From NCBI RefSeq assembly GCF_000355905.1, contig NZ_APLF01000004.1:310001-374000 (forward strand): DNA of 64,000 nt. The letters run 5' to 3'. The position numbers and the translations under genes were made by a program. Numbering within the stretch: position 1 is the first letter of the stretch; every line of letters begins with the position of its first letter. Of this stretch, positions 44,770 to 54,296 are shown piece after piece. Under the pieces are notes generated by a model that searched no databases, was not told the origin of the DNA, and worked only from the letters and a program-made list of their open reading frames with translations. This DNA comes from Psychroflexus gondwanensis ACAM 44. GTDB lineage: Bacteria > Bacteroidota > Bacteroidia > Flavobacteriales > Flavobacteriaceae.

Positions 44770-45423
44770 TTAGCCTTTGTATTTCATAGGTAAATAAACC
44801 ACTTTTTTGGTGTCAAAAAATTCTTCTTCAAAAATATCTGAAAGCTCAAATACTTCTACGGTTCTGTATAGCTCCAACTCATCGGATAGATCTCCACCTT
44901 TTAGATAAAGAATACCATTTTTTCTTTCGTGCAGGGAGCGCTTAGCGATTTTACCTTTTACCCAATGCACAAAGCTAGGCATAACAGCAACTGCTCTACT
45001 AACTATAAAGTCAAATTCACCTGAAATATTTTCAACCCTATCGTTAATAGCTTTTACATTTTGAAGACCTAGTTCTTCAACCACTTCCTCAACGACTTTA
45101 ATTTTCTTACCAATGCTATCCACCAGGGTAAATTCAGTTTCTGGAAATAAAATCGCCAATGGAATTCCTGGGAACCCGCCTCCAGTTCCAACATCTAGGA
45201 CTTTTGAGCCAGGTAAAAAGGCTTGGATTTTTGCAATTCCCATACTATGTAAGACATGGCGAATATAAATCTCGTCGATATCTTTTCGAGAGACCACGTT
45301 GATTTTTTGATTCCAATCTTTATAGACTTCAGAAATTTTCTCAAACTGCTTTATTTGATTGTCATCTAAATCTGGAAAATATTTTACTAATAACTTCACG
45401 CTTTTAAGTTTAATGAATGTCAA
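44770..45423 (-). CDS. rsmG: 16S rRNA (guanine-527-N7)-methyltransferase
   Basis: 217 residues with VLDVGTGGGFPGIPLAILFPETEFTLVDSIGKK (about 71-103), the RsmG/GidB signature, and FDFIVSRAVAVMPSFVHW. It methylates G527 of 16S rRNA. It is convergent with pruA. Confidence 0.95.
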   Translation of the reverse strand: MTFIKLKSVKLLVKYFPDLDDNQIKQFEKISEVYKDWNQKINVVSRKDIDEIYIRHVLHSMGIAKIQAFLPGSKVLDVGTGGGFPGIPLAILFPETEFTLVDSIGKKIKVVEEVVEELGLQNVKAINDRVENISGEFDFIVSRAVAVMPSFVHWVKGKIAKRSLHERKNGILYLKGGDLSDELELYRTVEVFELSDIFEEEFFDTKKVVYLPMKYKG

Positions 45424-45589
45424 AAATAACAGATATTATCTGTTATTAAAGGTAATCGACTGTTTTACCCTTATTTATTTAACTTATGGGCTCGAGGAAA
45501 GATACTCGACTAAACAAATTTTGAAGTTGAAATTATTATAAATCCAACACAATTGGGAGGCATACTTAATTTTGATAAGGATTAATTTT

Positions 45590-45597
45590 TATATTTG
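45590..45597 (+). promoter_or_regulatory. Candidate -7 box for the desaturase gene
   Basis: TATATTTG fits TAnnTTTG, 17 nt before the ATG. A TTG at 45572-45574 is 15 nt upstream, a slightly short spacing. Confidence 0.45.
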
Positions 45598-45614
45598 TTA
45601 ATATAACTATTACA

Positions 45615-46709
45615 ATGGTAAATTCAACGATCAAATTTTCAAGGAAAGACCCACAAAAGTTTTTTAAAACGCTTAACAAAAGGGTCAACGCTTACTTCAA
45701 CGACAACAACATTAAGAAAACAGGAAACTGGAAGTTGCACATTAAGACCATTTTCATGTTTAGTTTATTTTTAAGCCCTTATTTCTTAATCTTATTTCTA
45801 GATATTTCAGATTGGTGGAAATTACTTTTCACTGTATTTATGGGAATAGGTATGGCTGGTGTAGGCATGAATGTTATGCATGACGGGAATCATGGTACTT
45901 ATTCAAAGAAAAAATGGGTGAACAAGTTTATGGGAAGCTCCATTTATATACTTGCTGGGAATGTTTATAATTGGCAAGTTCAGCATAATGTTCTTCACCA
46001 TACTTATACCAATATTCATGGCCATGACGAAGATATTGATGCTGGTGGAATTATCCGTTTTTCTCACGACGCGAAATGGAAACGTTTTCATAAATTTCAA
46101 CACATTTATTCCGTCTTTTTATACGGTTTATTAACCTTCAACTGGGCATTAACGTCAGATTTCAAGCAAACCAAACGCTACTTAAAAAAACAATTATCTT
46201 ACGGTAAAATGCCGAGCCATTTTAAACAATGGGGGTTACTAGCCGTTACGAAAGCTTTGTATCTTTCTATTTGGATAGTTATTCCTATTTTGATCGGGAT
46301 CGTTTGGTGGAAAGTTTTGCTTGGTTTTTTTGTAATGCATTATACCGCAGGTCTTATGTTGAGTGTTATATTCCAATTGGCTCACATGGTTGAAAAAAAT
46401 GATATGCCTATGCCAAACGAAGTTGGTGAAATGAAAAATACGTGGGCTATTCATCAATTGTTTACGACGACAAATTTTGCGACTAATAATAAGATTATGA
46501 ATTGGTTTAGCGGTGGTCTTAATCATCAGGTAGAACATCATATATTTCCAAATATTAGTCATGTTCATTACAATAAAATTAGTGAAATTGTAAAAGAAAC
46601 AGCCCTAGAATTTGATTTACCTTACAACGAGTATAAATCTACTCGAGAAGCAATTAAATCTCACTTCAGACATTTACGAACGTTAGGTAGCGAACCTCAA
46701 CTTTCTTAA
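45615..46709 (+). CDS. Membrane fatty acid (lipid) desaturase
   Basis: 364 residues with two hydrophobic pairs (about 45-63, 68-85; 215-260) and three histidine boxes: HDGNH (89-93), HNVLHH (124-129) and HQVEHH (near 310). The LNHQVEHHIFPNISH motif is typical of front-end or delta-type lipid desaturases that use a diiron centre. It probably introduces double bonds into membrane acyl chains. A cytochrome b5 domain is absent. It lies 13 nt upstream of the aminotransferase gene. Confidence 0.93.
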   Translation: MVNSTIKFSRKDPQKFFKTLNKRVNAYFNDNNIKKTGNWKLHIKTIFMFSLFLSPYFLILFLDISDWWKLLFTVFMGIGMAGVGMNVMHDGNHGTYSKKKWVNKFMGSSIYILAGNVYNWQVQHNVLHHTYTNIHGHDEDIDAGGIIRFSHDAKWKRFHKFQHIYSVFLYGLLTFNWALTSDFKQTKRYLKKQLSYGKMPSHFKQWGLLAVTKALYLSIWIVIPILIGIVWWKVLLGFFVMHYTAGLMLSVIFQLAHMVEKNDMPMPNEVGEMKNTWAIHQLFTTTNFATNNKIMNWFSGGLNHQVEHHIFPNISHVHYNKISEIVKETALEFDLPYNEYKSTREAIKSHFRHLRTLGSEPQLS

Positions 46710-46722
46710 TTTATTTATATTT

Positions 46723-47910
46723 ATGATTCAACTTTCTGATAAAATTCAAAATCTTGAAACTTCAGCAACCCTAGCTATGGCCGCTAAGGCCAGAGAATTA
46801 AAGACTGAAGGCAAGGATATTATAGGACTTAGCCTCGGAGAACCAGATTTTAACACTCCAGATTTTATCAAGGAAGCTGCTATCCAAGCTATAAACGATA
46901 ATTATAATTCTTATACACCAGTAGACGGTTATGAGGATTTAAAAAAAGCTGTTCAACTAAAATTTAAAAGAGATAACCATTTAAATTATAATCTCAATCA
47001 AATCGTTGTTTCTACCGGGGCTAAACAGTCGCTTTATAATATTGCATCCGTCATTATAAACCCAGGAGATGAAGTTATTTTACCCTGCCCATATTGGGTG
47101 AGCTATAAAGATATGGTAAAATTGAACGAAGGGGTGCCTGTTGAAGTACAGACAGATTTAGAACAGGATTTTAAAATGACTCCAGATCAGCTTAGATCTG
47201 CCATAACACCTAAAACAAAAATGCTTTGGTATAGCTCTCCTTGCAACCCAAGTGGTTCTGTTTATACCGAAAAAGAGCTTCGAGCTTTAGCGGAGGTCCT
47301 TAAAGAGTATCCAGACATTGTTGTGGTAAGTGACGAGATTTACGAGCACATCAACTTTGGAGAGGAAAAGACGTTCTCTATGGCACAAATTGATAGTATG
47401 TATGATAGAACGGTCACAGTAAACGGTGTCTCTAAAGCTTTCGCCATGACAGGTTGGAGAATTGGATATATTGGTGCTCCAGAGAAAATAGCCAATGCCT
47501 GCAAAAAACTTCAGGGTCAAGTGACTAGCGGAGCCAACTGTATTGCCCAGAGAGCTGTCATAACAGCTCTAGAAGCTCCTGTGGAAAAGATTCAATACAT
47601 GATCGATAAATTTAAGTCAAGGCGTAAATTGATATTAGATTTAATTAGCAGAATTCAGGGTTTTGAATGTAATGAACCTAAGGGTGCCTTTTATATATTT
47701 CCAAATGTCTCCTTTTTTTTCGGTAAAACCTTTAATGGTAAGAAAATAGAAAACGCAACTGATTTCTCAATGTTTTTATTGGAAGTTGCCAATGTAGCTA
47801 CAGTGACTGGTGAAGCTTTCGGCAGTCCAAACTGTATTAGAATTTCTTATGCTGCCAGCGAAGCTAATATTGAAGAAGCCTTAGAGCGCATCAAAAAATC
47901 CCTTACTTAA
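46723..47910 (+). CDS. PLP-dependent aminotransferase (aspartate aminotransferase type)
   Basis: 395 residues, class I/II fold. LSLGEPDFNTPDF (36-48), YWVSYKDMVKL, SSPCNPSGSVY (171-181), SDEIYEHI (203-210), the PLP lysine in VNGVSKAFAMTGWRIGY (Lys238) and a C-terminal IRISYA. It is close to AspB-like aspartate/prephenate aminotransferases. It overlaps the convergent mscS by 8 nt. Confidence 0.93.
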   Translation: MIQLSDKIQNLETSATLAMAAKARELKTEGKDIIGLSLGEPDFNTPDFIKEAAIQAINDNYNSYTPVDGYEDLKKAVQLKFKRDNHLNYNLNQIVVSTGAKQSLYNIASVIINPGDEVILPCPYWVSYKDMVKLNEGVPVEVQTDLEQDFKMTPDQLRSAITPKTKMLWYSSPCNPSGSVYTEKELRALAEVLKEYPDIVVVSDEIYEHINFGEEKTFSMAQIDSMYDRTVTVNGVSKAFAMTGWRIGYIGAPEKIANACKKLQGQVTSGANCIAQRAVITALEAPVEKIQYMIDKFKSRRKLILDLISRIQGFECNEPKGAFYIFPNVSFFFGKTFNGKKIENATDFSMFLLEVANVATVTGEAFGSPNCIRISYAASEANIEEALERIKKSLT

Positions 47911-48769
47911 TAGGTTGATCCGGTTCTGATTTAATGGAATCGGGATTGACTTCTCCTCCCTGAAATACCAAACGACGCGGAATTGGAATTTCAATTCCAT
48001 GATCATCTAATGCTTTTTTAACAGCTTCCAACTGCTCCCAATAGGCTGGCCAATATCCATGAGAATTTACCCAAGAACGGGCTGTGATTTTCATATCATA
48101 TTCACCAATTGAATCTAACCAAACGTCGGGCTCGGGTGTTTTTAAAATTTTGGGGTGCTTTTCTAAAGCTTCTAAAATAATTTTTCTGACGTCATCAATA
48201 TCAGCGTCGTAGTTAAACTTCAAACTCAAATCTATTCTACGGGTTTCTTCCATCGTACGGTTGTCGACATCACTATTTGCAACATTTCCATTGGGCATAA
48301 TAATAATTCTTCCGTCGAAAGTTTTAATTGTCGTGTAAAGGATATCAATTTTAACAACAAACCCCACATTGGATCTTACACTAATTAAATCTCCTACTTT
48401 AAAAGGTTTGAAGACTAAAATTAAAACTCCACCTGCAAAATTCGATAAACTTCCTTGAAGAGCTAAGCCAATTGCAATTCCTGCTGCGCCAAAAATAGCT
48501 AGAAAGGATGTTGCCTCCACACCTAAAATTGAACCAATAAGTGTAAACAACAATCCATATAATATGAAAAATGATAAGCTCTCTACAAATGTTTTAAGAG
48601 ATGACTCAACTTTGGATTTTCTTAAAATGCGTTTCAAAACACGCATTGTAAATTTAATTGCGAAAACACCAAGCACCAAAGCAACCAGCGCATAAAGAAT
48701 ATTAGGGCCGATTTGGGTAATGAAGTTTAAAAATCTATTTTTTACCTCTAACCAAAAGTCTTGATTCAT
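47903..48769 (-). CDS. Small-conductance mechanosensitive channel (MscS)
   Basis: 288 residues with three N-terminal helices; the pore helix AAGIAIGLALQGSLSNFAGGVLILVFKPFKVGD (about 94-126) is typical for MscS TM3 and the beta-domain. A C-terminal alpha/beta domain follows. It releases solutes under hypo-osmotic stress. Confidence 0.94.
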   Translation of the reverse strand: MNQDFWLEVKNRFLNFITQIGPNILYALVALVLGVFAIKFTMRVLKRILRKSKVESSLKTFVESLSFFILYGLLFTLIGSILGVEATSFLAIFGAAGIAIGLALQGSLSNFAGGVLILVFKPFKVGDLISVRSNVGFVVKIDILYTTIKTFDGRIIIMPNGNVANSDVDNRTMEETRRIDLSLKFNYDADIDDVRKIILEALEKHPKILKTPEPDVWLDSIGEYDMKITARSWVNSHGYWPAYWEQLEAVKKALDDHGIEIPIPRRLVFQGGEVNPDSIKSEPDQPIK

Positions 48770-49094
48770 TACTTTCTATTTTCAAGTAATTTACAAAAAC
48801 CAAGTCATCTAATGGAAATTTTTTCTGTTCATCACATCGAATAATTCTGCAATATTTTTTTTCCTAATCGCTATAACAATTCAGGCTACTTTAAGAATGA
48901 TCTTTATCACATTTGAAGATTTGTCTTGCACAAATAAAACCATAAAATGAGAGTATCAAAATGAAGCTCTATAATAAGTAGGGTTTAATCTAAGTCATAA
49001 TACCGGTTGAAAATAATTCAAGTGTTAAAAAATCAGTGCAATACTCTTAATCGCCGTGACTAAAACCTACAACTTTTATAAATTATAATAAAAA
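48770..49094. other. Intergenic region between mscS and the reductase gene
   Basis: About 325 nt between divergent genes; it should carry both promoters. No gene, repeat or RNA structure was recognised. Confidence 0.35.
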
Positions 49095-49757
49095 ATGAAT
49101 ACATTAGAAATTAAGACCATTGAAAAAATTACTCCTGATGTTCTACAAATCAGGACCAATAAACCTGAAGGCCTTGAGTTTAAACCGGGGCAAGCTACAG
49201 AACTTTTTATAAAAAAAGAGAATTGGGAAGAGCAAGGTAGACCTTTTACCTTTACGAGTCTACCAGATGATTCTGATCTCGAATTTGTCATTAAAACCTA
49301 TACAAGTCACGACGGAGTCACGGATAAACTACTCGACTTAAAGGTGGGTGACGAATTATTACAAAATGAAATCTTTGGGAATATTTACTTTAGAGGTGAA
49401 GGGACTTTTATTGCAGGTGGAGCAGGACTCACACCTCTTATCGCTATTCTAAGAGACCGCCAGCGAAATGGTGGTAATGAAACCAACAAATTGATTTTCG
49501 CAAACAAAACCAGCAAAGACATCATCTTAAAAGACGAGCTTAGAGAGATGCTCAGCGATCGGTTTATCAACATTTTATCGGATGAAAAAACAGAGGAGTT
49601 TGCATATGGGCATATCGATGAAAGTTTCCTGAAACAACATATTATCAATTTAAACCAGAAATTCTATGTATGTGGTCCAGATCCTATGATTGAAAGTGTT
49701 GTGAGCGATTTGAAAGCGCTTGGTGTTGAAGATGAAAACATTATAATAGAAGGATAA
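49095..49757 (+). CDS. Ferredoxin/flavodoxin-NADP reductase family protein
   Basis: 220 residues: FAD-binding barrel with GRPFTFTSLPDD (about 54-65) and a Rossmann domain with IAGGAGLTPLIAILRDRQRNGG (about 107-128) and FYVCGPDPMIESV (about 190-202). There is no attached iron-sulfur domain, so it must pass electrons to or from a separate partner. It lies beside the phenylacetate cluster, whose PaaE normally does a similar job, but it lacks PaaE's ferredoxin domain and is on the opposite strand. Confidence 0.85.
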   Translation: MNTLEIKTIEKITPDVLQIRTNKPEGLEFKPGQATELFIKKENWEEQGRPFTFTSLPDDSDLEFVIKTYTSHDGVTDKLLDLKVGDELLQNEIFGNIYFRGEGTFIAGGAGLTPLIAILRDRQRNGGNETNKLIFANKTSKDIILKDELREMLSDRFINILSDEKTEEFAYGHIDESFLKQHIINLNQKFYVCGPDPMIESVVSDLKALGVEDENIIIEG

Positions 49758-49774
49758 TCCAAAAGCATTGTTTA

Positions 49775-49814
49775 AAAGTAATACCCTGTGGTAATCCTAG
49801 GGTATTACTTTTTA
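49775..49814. terminator. Bidirectional terminator between the reductase and E1 genes
   Basis: AAAGTAATACCCT pairs with AGGGTATTACTTT around GTGGTAATCCT, with T-runs on both sides. It serves the two convergent genes. Confidence 0.85.
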
Positions 49815-49825
49815 TATGAGAAAAA

Positions 49826-51886
49826 TTAATAGCTTAAAAGTTCCTGTATTTTAACTTTCACTTTTTCTGTACTCGGAATCATAGTTTGTTCTAAAGTTGA
49901 ATTCAGCGGAATAGCGGGCATGTTTTCAGACCCAATCGTCATCACAGGTGCATCCAGATACTGAAAACACTGTTCTTGAATTTTACCGCTTAAGGCTCTG
50001 GCAAAAGTGTTGTCTGAAGGTTCTTCAGTGACTACCAAACACTTCTTACATTTTTTGACAGACTTCATAATCGCTTCTTCATCTAGAGGATGGAGTGTTC
50101 TTAAATCTACAATTTCAATTTTGTCCTGAAGGCCAAGTTCCTGAGAGGCATTCATCGCCCAGTGAACTCCCATTCCATAAGTGATAATGCTCATAGTCTC
50201 ATCATCATCTTGAGGCCAAATTTCCTGAAGCACCCAAGCTTTTCCAAAAGGCAAGACGTAATCTTCTGCAGGCTCTATGCTTGTAGCTCCTTTAGTGCCA
50301 GGCACCTTACTCCAGTAGAGACCTTTATGCTCGAAAATAACTACAGGATTTGGATCATGATAAGCTGCTTTCATCAACCCTTTTAGGTCTGCACCATTGC
50401 TTGGATAAGCAATTTTTAATCCACGGATGTTGGTGATTACACTTTCAACGGAAGATGAATGATAAGGCCCTCCGCTACCATAAGCACCAATTGGCACTCG
50501 GAGAATCATAGAAACAGGCCACTTTCCGTTAGAAAGATAGCAACTGCGACTCACCTCAGTAAATAATTGATTTAACCCTGGCCAGATGTAATCTGCAAAT
50601 TGAACTTCTACAATAGGTTTTAAACCAACCGCAGACATGCCTACTGTAGAACCGACAATAAAAGCCTCTTGTATTGCCGTATTGAAGACGCGATGATCTC
50701 CGAATTTTTGTGCTAAAGTGGCGGCTTCACGAAAGACTCCTCCTAGCCTACCCCCAACATCTTGTCCATAAAGTAAGCATTCAGGATGTTGGTTCATAAG
50801 TTCTTCAATAGCAAACAAAGCACAATCTACCATAACCACTTTTTCTGCACCTTCTGGAGAGCGATTGCCCTTTTCTTCAGTAATGGGTGTCGGCGCAAAA
50901 TCGTGGGTAAATAAATCCTCTGGCTTGGGATCTTCCGCTTGCAGAGCCTCTTGATATTCTTTAGCAACAATAGCTTTAGCTGCTTGTTCAATAGCGTCTA
51001 GCTCACCTTCAGTAAACCCATTTTCTAGGAGTTGCTTTTTTAGTTTTGGATAGGGATCTCTCTTTTTAGATTCTTCCAAGTCGTCTCTATAAAATTCCAT
51101 TCTCACCCCTGAAGTATGGTGATTAAGTAAAGGACATTTCGCATGGACTAAGAACGGTCTTCGCTCTTCCCTTACGGTGTTAAGCACTTTTTCAAATTCG
51201 GTATAAGACTCTATAAAATCCGTGCCATCAATACTAATAGCTTCGAGTCCATGAAATCCTTTAGCGTATTCAAAAGCATCTTGAGCTCTAGTTTCTTCAG
51301 CATTCGCTGAAATATCCCATCCATTATCTTGCACTAAATAAATGATAGGCAGCTGCTTAAGAGCAGCCATTTGAAAAGCCTCTGCTATTTCGCCTTCGGT
51401 GACCGAAGCATCTCCCAAAGAACAGACAACCACTGGCGATTTTGAATTTTGAGTATCGAACTTTGAATCTTTGTGTTCTTTATACCAAAACCCCATAGCG
51501 GCACCAGTCGCGGGAATCGCTTGCATCCCTGTTGCCGAACTTTGATGTGGAATTTTAGGCTTATCTGCATCGTTTAAACTAGGATGAGAATAATAGGTCC
51601 GTCCTGCCGAAAAGGGATCATCTTTTTTGGCTAAAAGCTGTAACATCAAATCTTTTGGCTGCATACCAATGGCCAATAAAATGGAATCGTCGCGATAGTA
51701 TGGGTATACATAATCTTGAGGCTGCAATTGCATCCCTACAGCAGTTTGAATCACTTCATGACCACGAGAAGTAGCATGTACATATTTGGAAACCACTTTA
51801 AAGTTCTCTTCGTATAATTCTGTCAAGGCTTTTGCCGTGACTAAATTGGTGAAGGCTTTTTTGAATATATCTCTTTTTAATTTCAT
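49826..51886 (-). CDS. 2-oxoacid dehydrogenase E1, fused alpha and beta subunits
   Basis: 686 residues. The alpha half (1 to about 320) has the TPP motif LGDASVTEGEIAEAF...VQDNGWDIS (about 157-192) and SATGMQAIPATGAAMG. The beta half (about 340-686) starts EKVVMVDCALFAIEELM and contains VEVQFADYIWPGLNQL and GSGGPYHSSSVE. Fused E1 of this kind is common in Flavobacteria and is usually assigned to the branched-chain 2-oxoacid complex. It is downstream of an E2 gene, separated by a four-helix-bundle module. Confidence 0.93.
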   Translation of the reverse strand: MKLKRDIFKKAFTNLVTAKALTELYEENFKVVSKYVHATSRGHEVIQTAVGMQLQPQDYVYPYYRDDSILLAIGMQPKDLMLQLLAKKDDPFSAGRTYYSHPSLNDADKPKIPHQSSATGMQAIPATGAAMGFWYKEHKDSKFDTQNSKSPVVVCSLGDASVTEGEIAEAFQMAALKQLPIIYLVQDNGWDISANAEETRAQDAFEYAKGFHGLEAISIDGTDFIESYTEFEKVLNTVREERRPFLVHAKCPLLNHHTSGVRMEFYRDDLEESKKRDPYPKLKKQLLENGFTEGELDAIEQAAKAIVAKEYQEALQAEDPKPEDLFTHDFAPTPITEEKGNRSPEGAEKVVMVDCALFAIEELMNQHPECLLYGQDVGGRLGGVFREAATLAQKFGDHRVFNTAIQEAFIVGSTVGMSAVGLKPIVEVQFADYIWPGLNQLFTEVSRSCYLSNGKWPVSMILRVPIGAYGSGGPYHSSSVESVITNIRGLKIAYPSNGADLKGLMKAAYHDPNPVVIFEHKGLYWSKVPGTKGATSIEPAEDYVLPFGKAWVLQEIWPQDDDETMSIITYGMGVHWAMNASQELGLQDKIEIVDLRTLHPLDEEAIMKSVKKCKKCLVVTEEPSDNTFARALSGKIQEQCFQYLDAPVMTIGSENMPAIPLNSTLEQTMIPSTEKVKVKIQELLSY

Positions 51887-51889
51887 CGT

Positions 51890-52289
51890 AAGAATTTTTA
51901 ATTATAAATTTTTAATCTATAATTTAGATTTTGTTGTCTTAATAATTGAAGTCAATAAACGAACTATTTCTTCACAATCTTCAAGGTGAGTTTTCAAATC
52001 AATAACAACCAATTTGCTTTTATCTAAAAGCTGAAGCCAGTAGAGAGTTTCTCTAGCTTCTTTAGATGAAATTGATAATTTGTGAATAAAATCACTAAGA
52101 CTTTGAGCTGCTTCTGACTCAGCTATATTAGCCCCAATACTTGTTCCACATCGTAGAATCTGCTTTGAAATTATAAATTCCTTCTGATCTTGCATTGTTC
52201 TGAAGAGCAGAATAATTTTCAAAGAGAAATCAAAGCTTTTATCTTTTACTATATTTTTTTTCATTAAAAATTTTTAATTCAAAATTCTT
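51890..52289 (-). repeat. Inverted-repeat-bounded four-helix-bundle module (E2/E1 gap)
   Basis: A 27-nt sequence at 51890-51916 and the inverse complement of 52263-52289 match at 25 of 27 positions. The left arm ends exactly at the stop codon of the enclosed 4HB gene and the right arm overlaps its start codon. In mRNA the arms could pair and loop out the gene. The host genes are intact on both sides (E1 ATG at 51886, E2 stop at 52298). Confidence 0.7.
51917..52264 (-). CDS. Four-helix-bundle protein (23S rRNA IVS / Avd-like family)
   Basis: 115 residues, basic and helical, with FDFSLKIILLFRTMQDQKEFIISKQILRCGTSIGANIAESEAAQSLSDFIHKLSISSKEARETLYWLQLL, the classic TIGR02436/S23 pattern (R-x-G-T-S-I-G-A-N-x-x-E and K-x-A-R-E-T-x-Y-W). 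Homologues occur inside 23S rRNA intervening sequences and as Avd in diversity-generating retroelements; the family probably binds nucleic acid. It lies entirely inside the E2-E1 gap. Confidence 0.88.
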   Translation of the reverse strand: MKKNIVKDKSFDFSLKIILLFRTMQDQKEFIISKQILRCGTSIGANIAESEAAQSLSDFIHKLSISSKEARETLYWLQLLDKSKLVVIDLKTHLEDCEEIVRLLTSIIKTTKSKL

Positions 52290-52297
52290 AATTAATA

Positions 52298-53626
52298 TTA
52301 AGTATCTCTTTTTTCTTCAAGATAATCTGCAATTCGTCTTAAGAAGCTACCAGCTAAAAATCCATCTACTATTCTATGATCAAACGATAAGGACAAATAC
52401 ATCATCTGCCTGATTTCAATTTTATCACCATCCTCATACTCTATCACTTCGGCTCTCTTTTTGATAATACCTGTCGCTAAAATCGCTGCTTCAGGCTGAT
52501 TGATAATTGGAGTTCCCATCAAGCTTCCAAAGGTCCCTACATTAGAAATAGTGAAGGTACTGCCTTTAGTTTCTTCACTGGTCAACTTATTATCTCTTGC
52601 TTTCCTAGCTAGTGCATTCACGTTTTTCGCCAAGGCTTCTAAATCTTTTTGATCTGAATGTCTAACTACCGGTACTATTAGATTACCACTTGGTAAAGCC
52701 GTGGCCATCCCGATATGAATATCATCTTTCACTATGATGTTTTTACCGTCTAGTGAAGAATTAATCATGGGAAAGTCCTGAATAGCTTTAGTGACGGCCT
52801 GAATAAATAAGGGCGTAAAGGTTAATTTTTCTCCAGTTTTCTTTTGGAATTCTTTTTTATTGGCATTCCTCCAGTGAACCAAATTAGTCATATCTGCTTC
52901 CACATAAGCGGTAACATGAGGAGAAGTATGCTTTGAATAGACCATGTGGTCTGCTATCATTTGACGCATGCGATCCATCTCCACAAGCTTGCCTTCTCCT
53001 TTATCAAATTTTAAGTCGGGAACTTGAAATCCAGAAGACTTTTCGACTTGGGTTTGAGCGAATTGGGCCGGACGGCCTTCCTCGATATATTTAAAAACAT
53101 CGGACTTCTGAAGTCGATCCTTCTTCCCTGATGCTGGAATGCGGGCTAACTCCTCATAGCTGATATGATGCTCTTTTGCAATTTTTTCAACCAAAGGAGA
53201 ATAAAAGTGATTCCCTCTAGAACTGGGCATCCAAGGTTGGCTTTCAGTAGGAGGTTGAGTTTTAGGTGTTTTTGAAGCAGGCTTTGGTGGTGAAGGTTTA
53301 GTTGGCTTTTTGGCAGTAGAATTATCTTGACTTTTTGTCTTTTCTTCAGTAGATTTACCACTTGTTTCTGAAACGCTGGTTTCTTCTAAAACAGCGATCA
53401 CCTCACCAATTTTGACAATATCATTAGCTCCGTATTTGGTTTCCACTAGGGTTCCAGAAAATGGAGCTGGAACTTCATTATCTACCTTATCTGTCCCCAC
53501 TTCTACTAAAATATCTCCTTCTTGAAAGCTTTCCCCTTCACTAACTATCCAATTTAAAATTGTCCCTTCAGTAATGCTTTCTCCCATTTTAGGAAGTTTG
53601 AATTCTGTTTTTCCTTTGCTACTCAT
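52298..53626 (-). CDS. 2-oxoacid dehydrogenase E2 (branched-chain type)
   Basis: 442 residues: lipoyl domain with Lys47 (GTDKVDNE), a Pro/Lys/Ser-rich linker (about 90-130), a subunit-binding domain (about 138-180: FYSPLVEKIAKEHHISYEELARIPASG) and the catalytic domain ending with SFDHRIVDGFLAGSFL, which keeps the HRxVDG catalytic motif. Likely partner of the E1 gene just downstream. Confidence 0.93.
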   Translation of the reverse strand: MSSKGKTEFKLPKMGESITEGTILNWIVSEGESFQEGDILVEVGTDKVDNEVPAPFSGTLVETKYGANDIVKIGEVIAVLEETSVSETSGKSTEEKTKSQDNSTAKKPTKPSPPKPASKTPKTQPPTESQPWMPSSRGNHFYSPLVEKIAKEHHISYEELARIPASGKKDRLQKSDVFKYIEEGRPAQFAQTQVEKSSGFQVPDLKFDKGEGKLVEMDRMRQMIADHMVYSKHTSPHVTAYVEADMTNLVHWRNANKKEFQKKTGEKLTFTPLFIQAVTKAIQDFPMINSSLDGKNIIVKDDIHIGMATALPSGNLIVPVVRHSDQKDLEALAKNVNALARKARDNKLTSEETKGSTFTISNVGTFGSLMGTPIINQPEAAILATGIIKKRAEVIEYEDGDKIEIRQMMYLSLSFDHRIVDGFLAGSFLRRIADYLEEKRDT

Positions 53627-53679
53627 AATCCTTTTTGTGTAGAACTGAATTTTACCAATTCAAGGTCTATTAATTCATG

Positions 53680-54279
53680 TTAATCTTTCTTCCGGAATTC
53701 CTCAAGCGTCTTGTAGAAATTCTCTTGTTTTGGACGGTGTTCGGGAATCTCTCTAAGGGGTTCCACTTCTTCTAAACTTTCATGACAGTCTGCAGGCAAA
53801 CGTTGGTATAATCTGGTTCCTGCGGATTTCCATGCGATCATGTCTTCTGAGACTTCTTTTATGATCTTTGCAGGATTTCCAACCACCAAACTGCGTTTAG
53901 GAAACTTAGATTCTGCTTTTACAAATGCCAAAGCTCCAACGATGCACTCCTCACCAATTTCAGCATCATCCATAATTACAGCATTCATACCAATCATACA
54001 GTTTTCTCCTAAATTTGCTCCATGGATAATCGCACCATGACCTACATGTGCTCCTTTTTTTAAGGTAATGCGTTTACCTGGAAACATGTGGACCGTACAA
54101 TTTTCCTGAACATTAACCCCATCCTCTAGAATAATTTCGCCCCAATCTCCACGAATAGCAGCACCTGGACCAATATAACAGTCTTTTCCTATAATCACAT
54201 TACCAGTGACTGCGGCCAAGGGATGTACGAAACTCGATTCGTGAACAACAGGGATATGGTTTTTGAATTTGTAGATCAT
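53680..54279 (-). CDS. paaY: Phenylacetate degradation protein PaaY (gamma-carbonic anhydrase-like thioesterase)
   Basis: 199 residues of left-handed beta-helix: repeated hexapeptides from about 18 to 125 (e.g. VIIGKDCYIGPGAAIRGDWGEIILEDG, CTVHMFPG with the His motif, AHVGHGAIIHGANLGENCMIGMNAVI). PaaY hydrolyses dead-end CoA thioesters in the phenylacetate pathway. It fits the other paa genes around it. Confidence 0.9.
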   Translation of the reverse strand: MIYKFKNHIPVVHESSFVHPLAAVTGNVIIGKDCYIGPGAAIRGDWGEIILEDGVNVQENCTVHMFPGKRITLKKGAHVGHGAIIHGANLGENCMIGMNAVIMDDAEIGEECIVGALAFVKAESKFPKRSLVVGNPAKIIKEVSEDMIAWKSAGTRLYQRLPADCHESLEEVEPLREIPEHRPKQENFYKTLEEFRKKD

Positions 54280-54296
54280 AATTAGTTAATTAGAGG

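Noticed and set aside
49095-49757. PaaE, the reductase of the phenylacetyl-CoA epoxidase
   Set aside because: It lacks the C-terminal plant-type ferredoxin domain of PaaE and is on the opposite strand with its own terminator.
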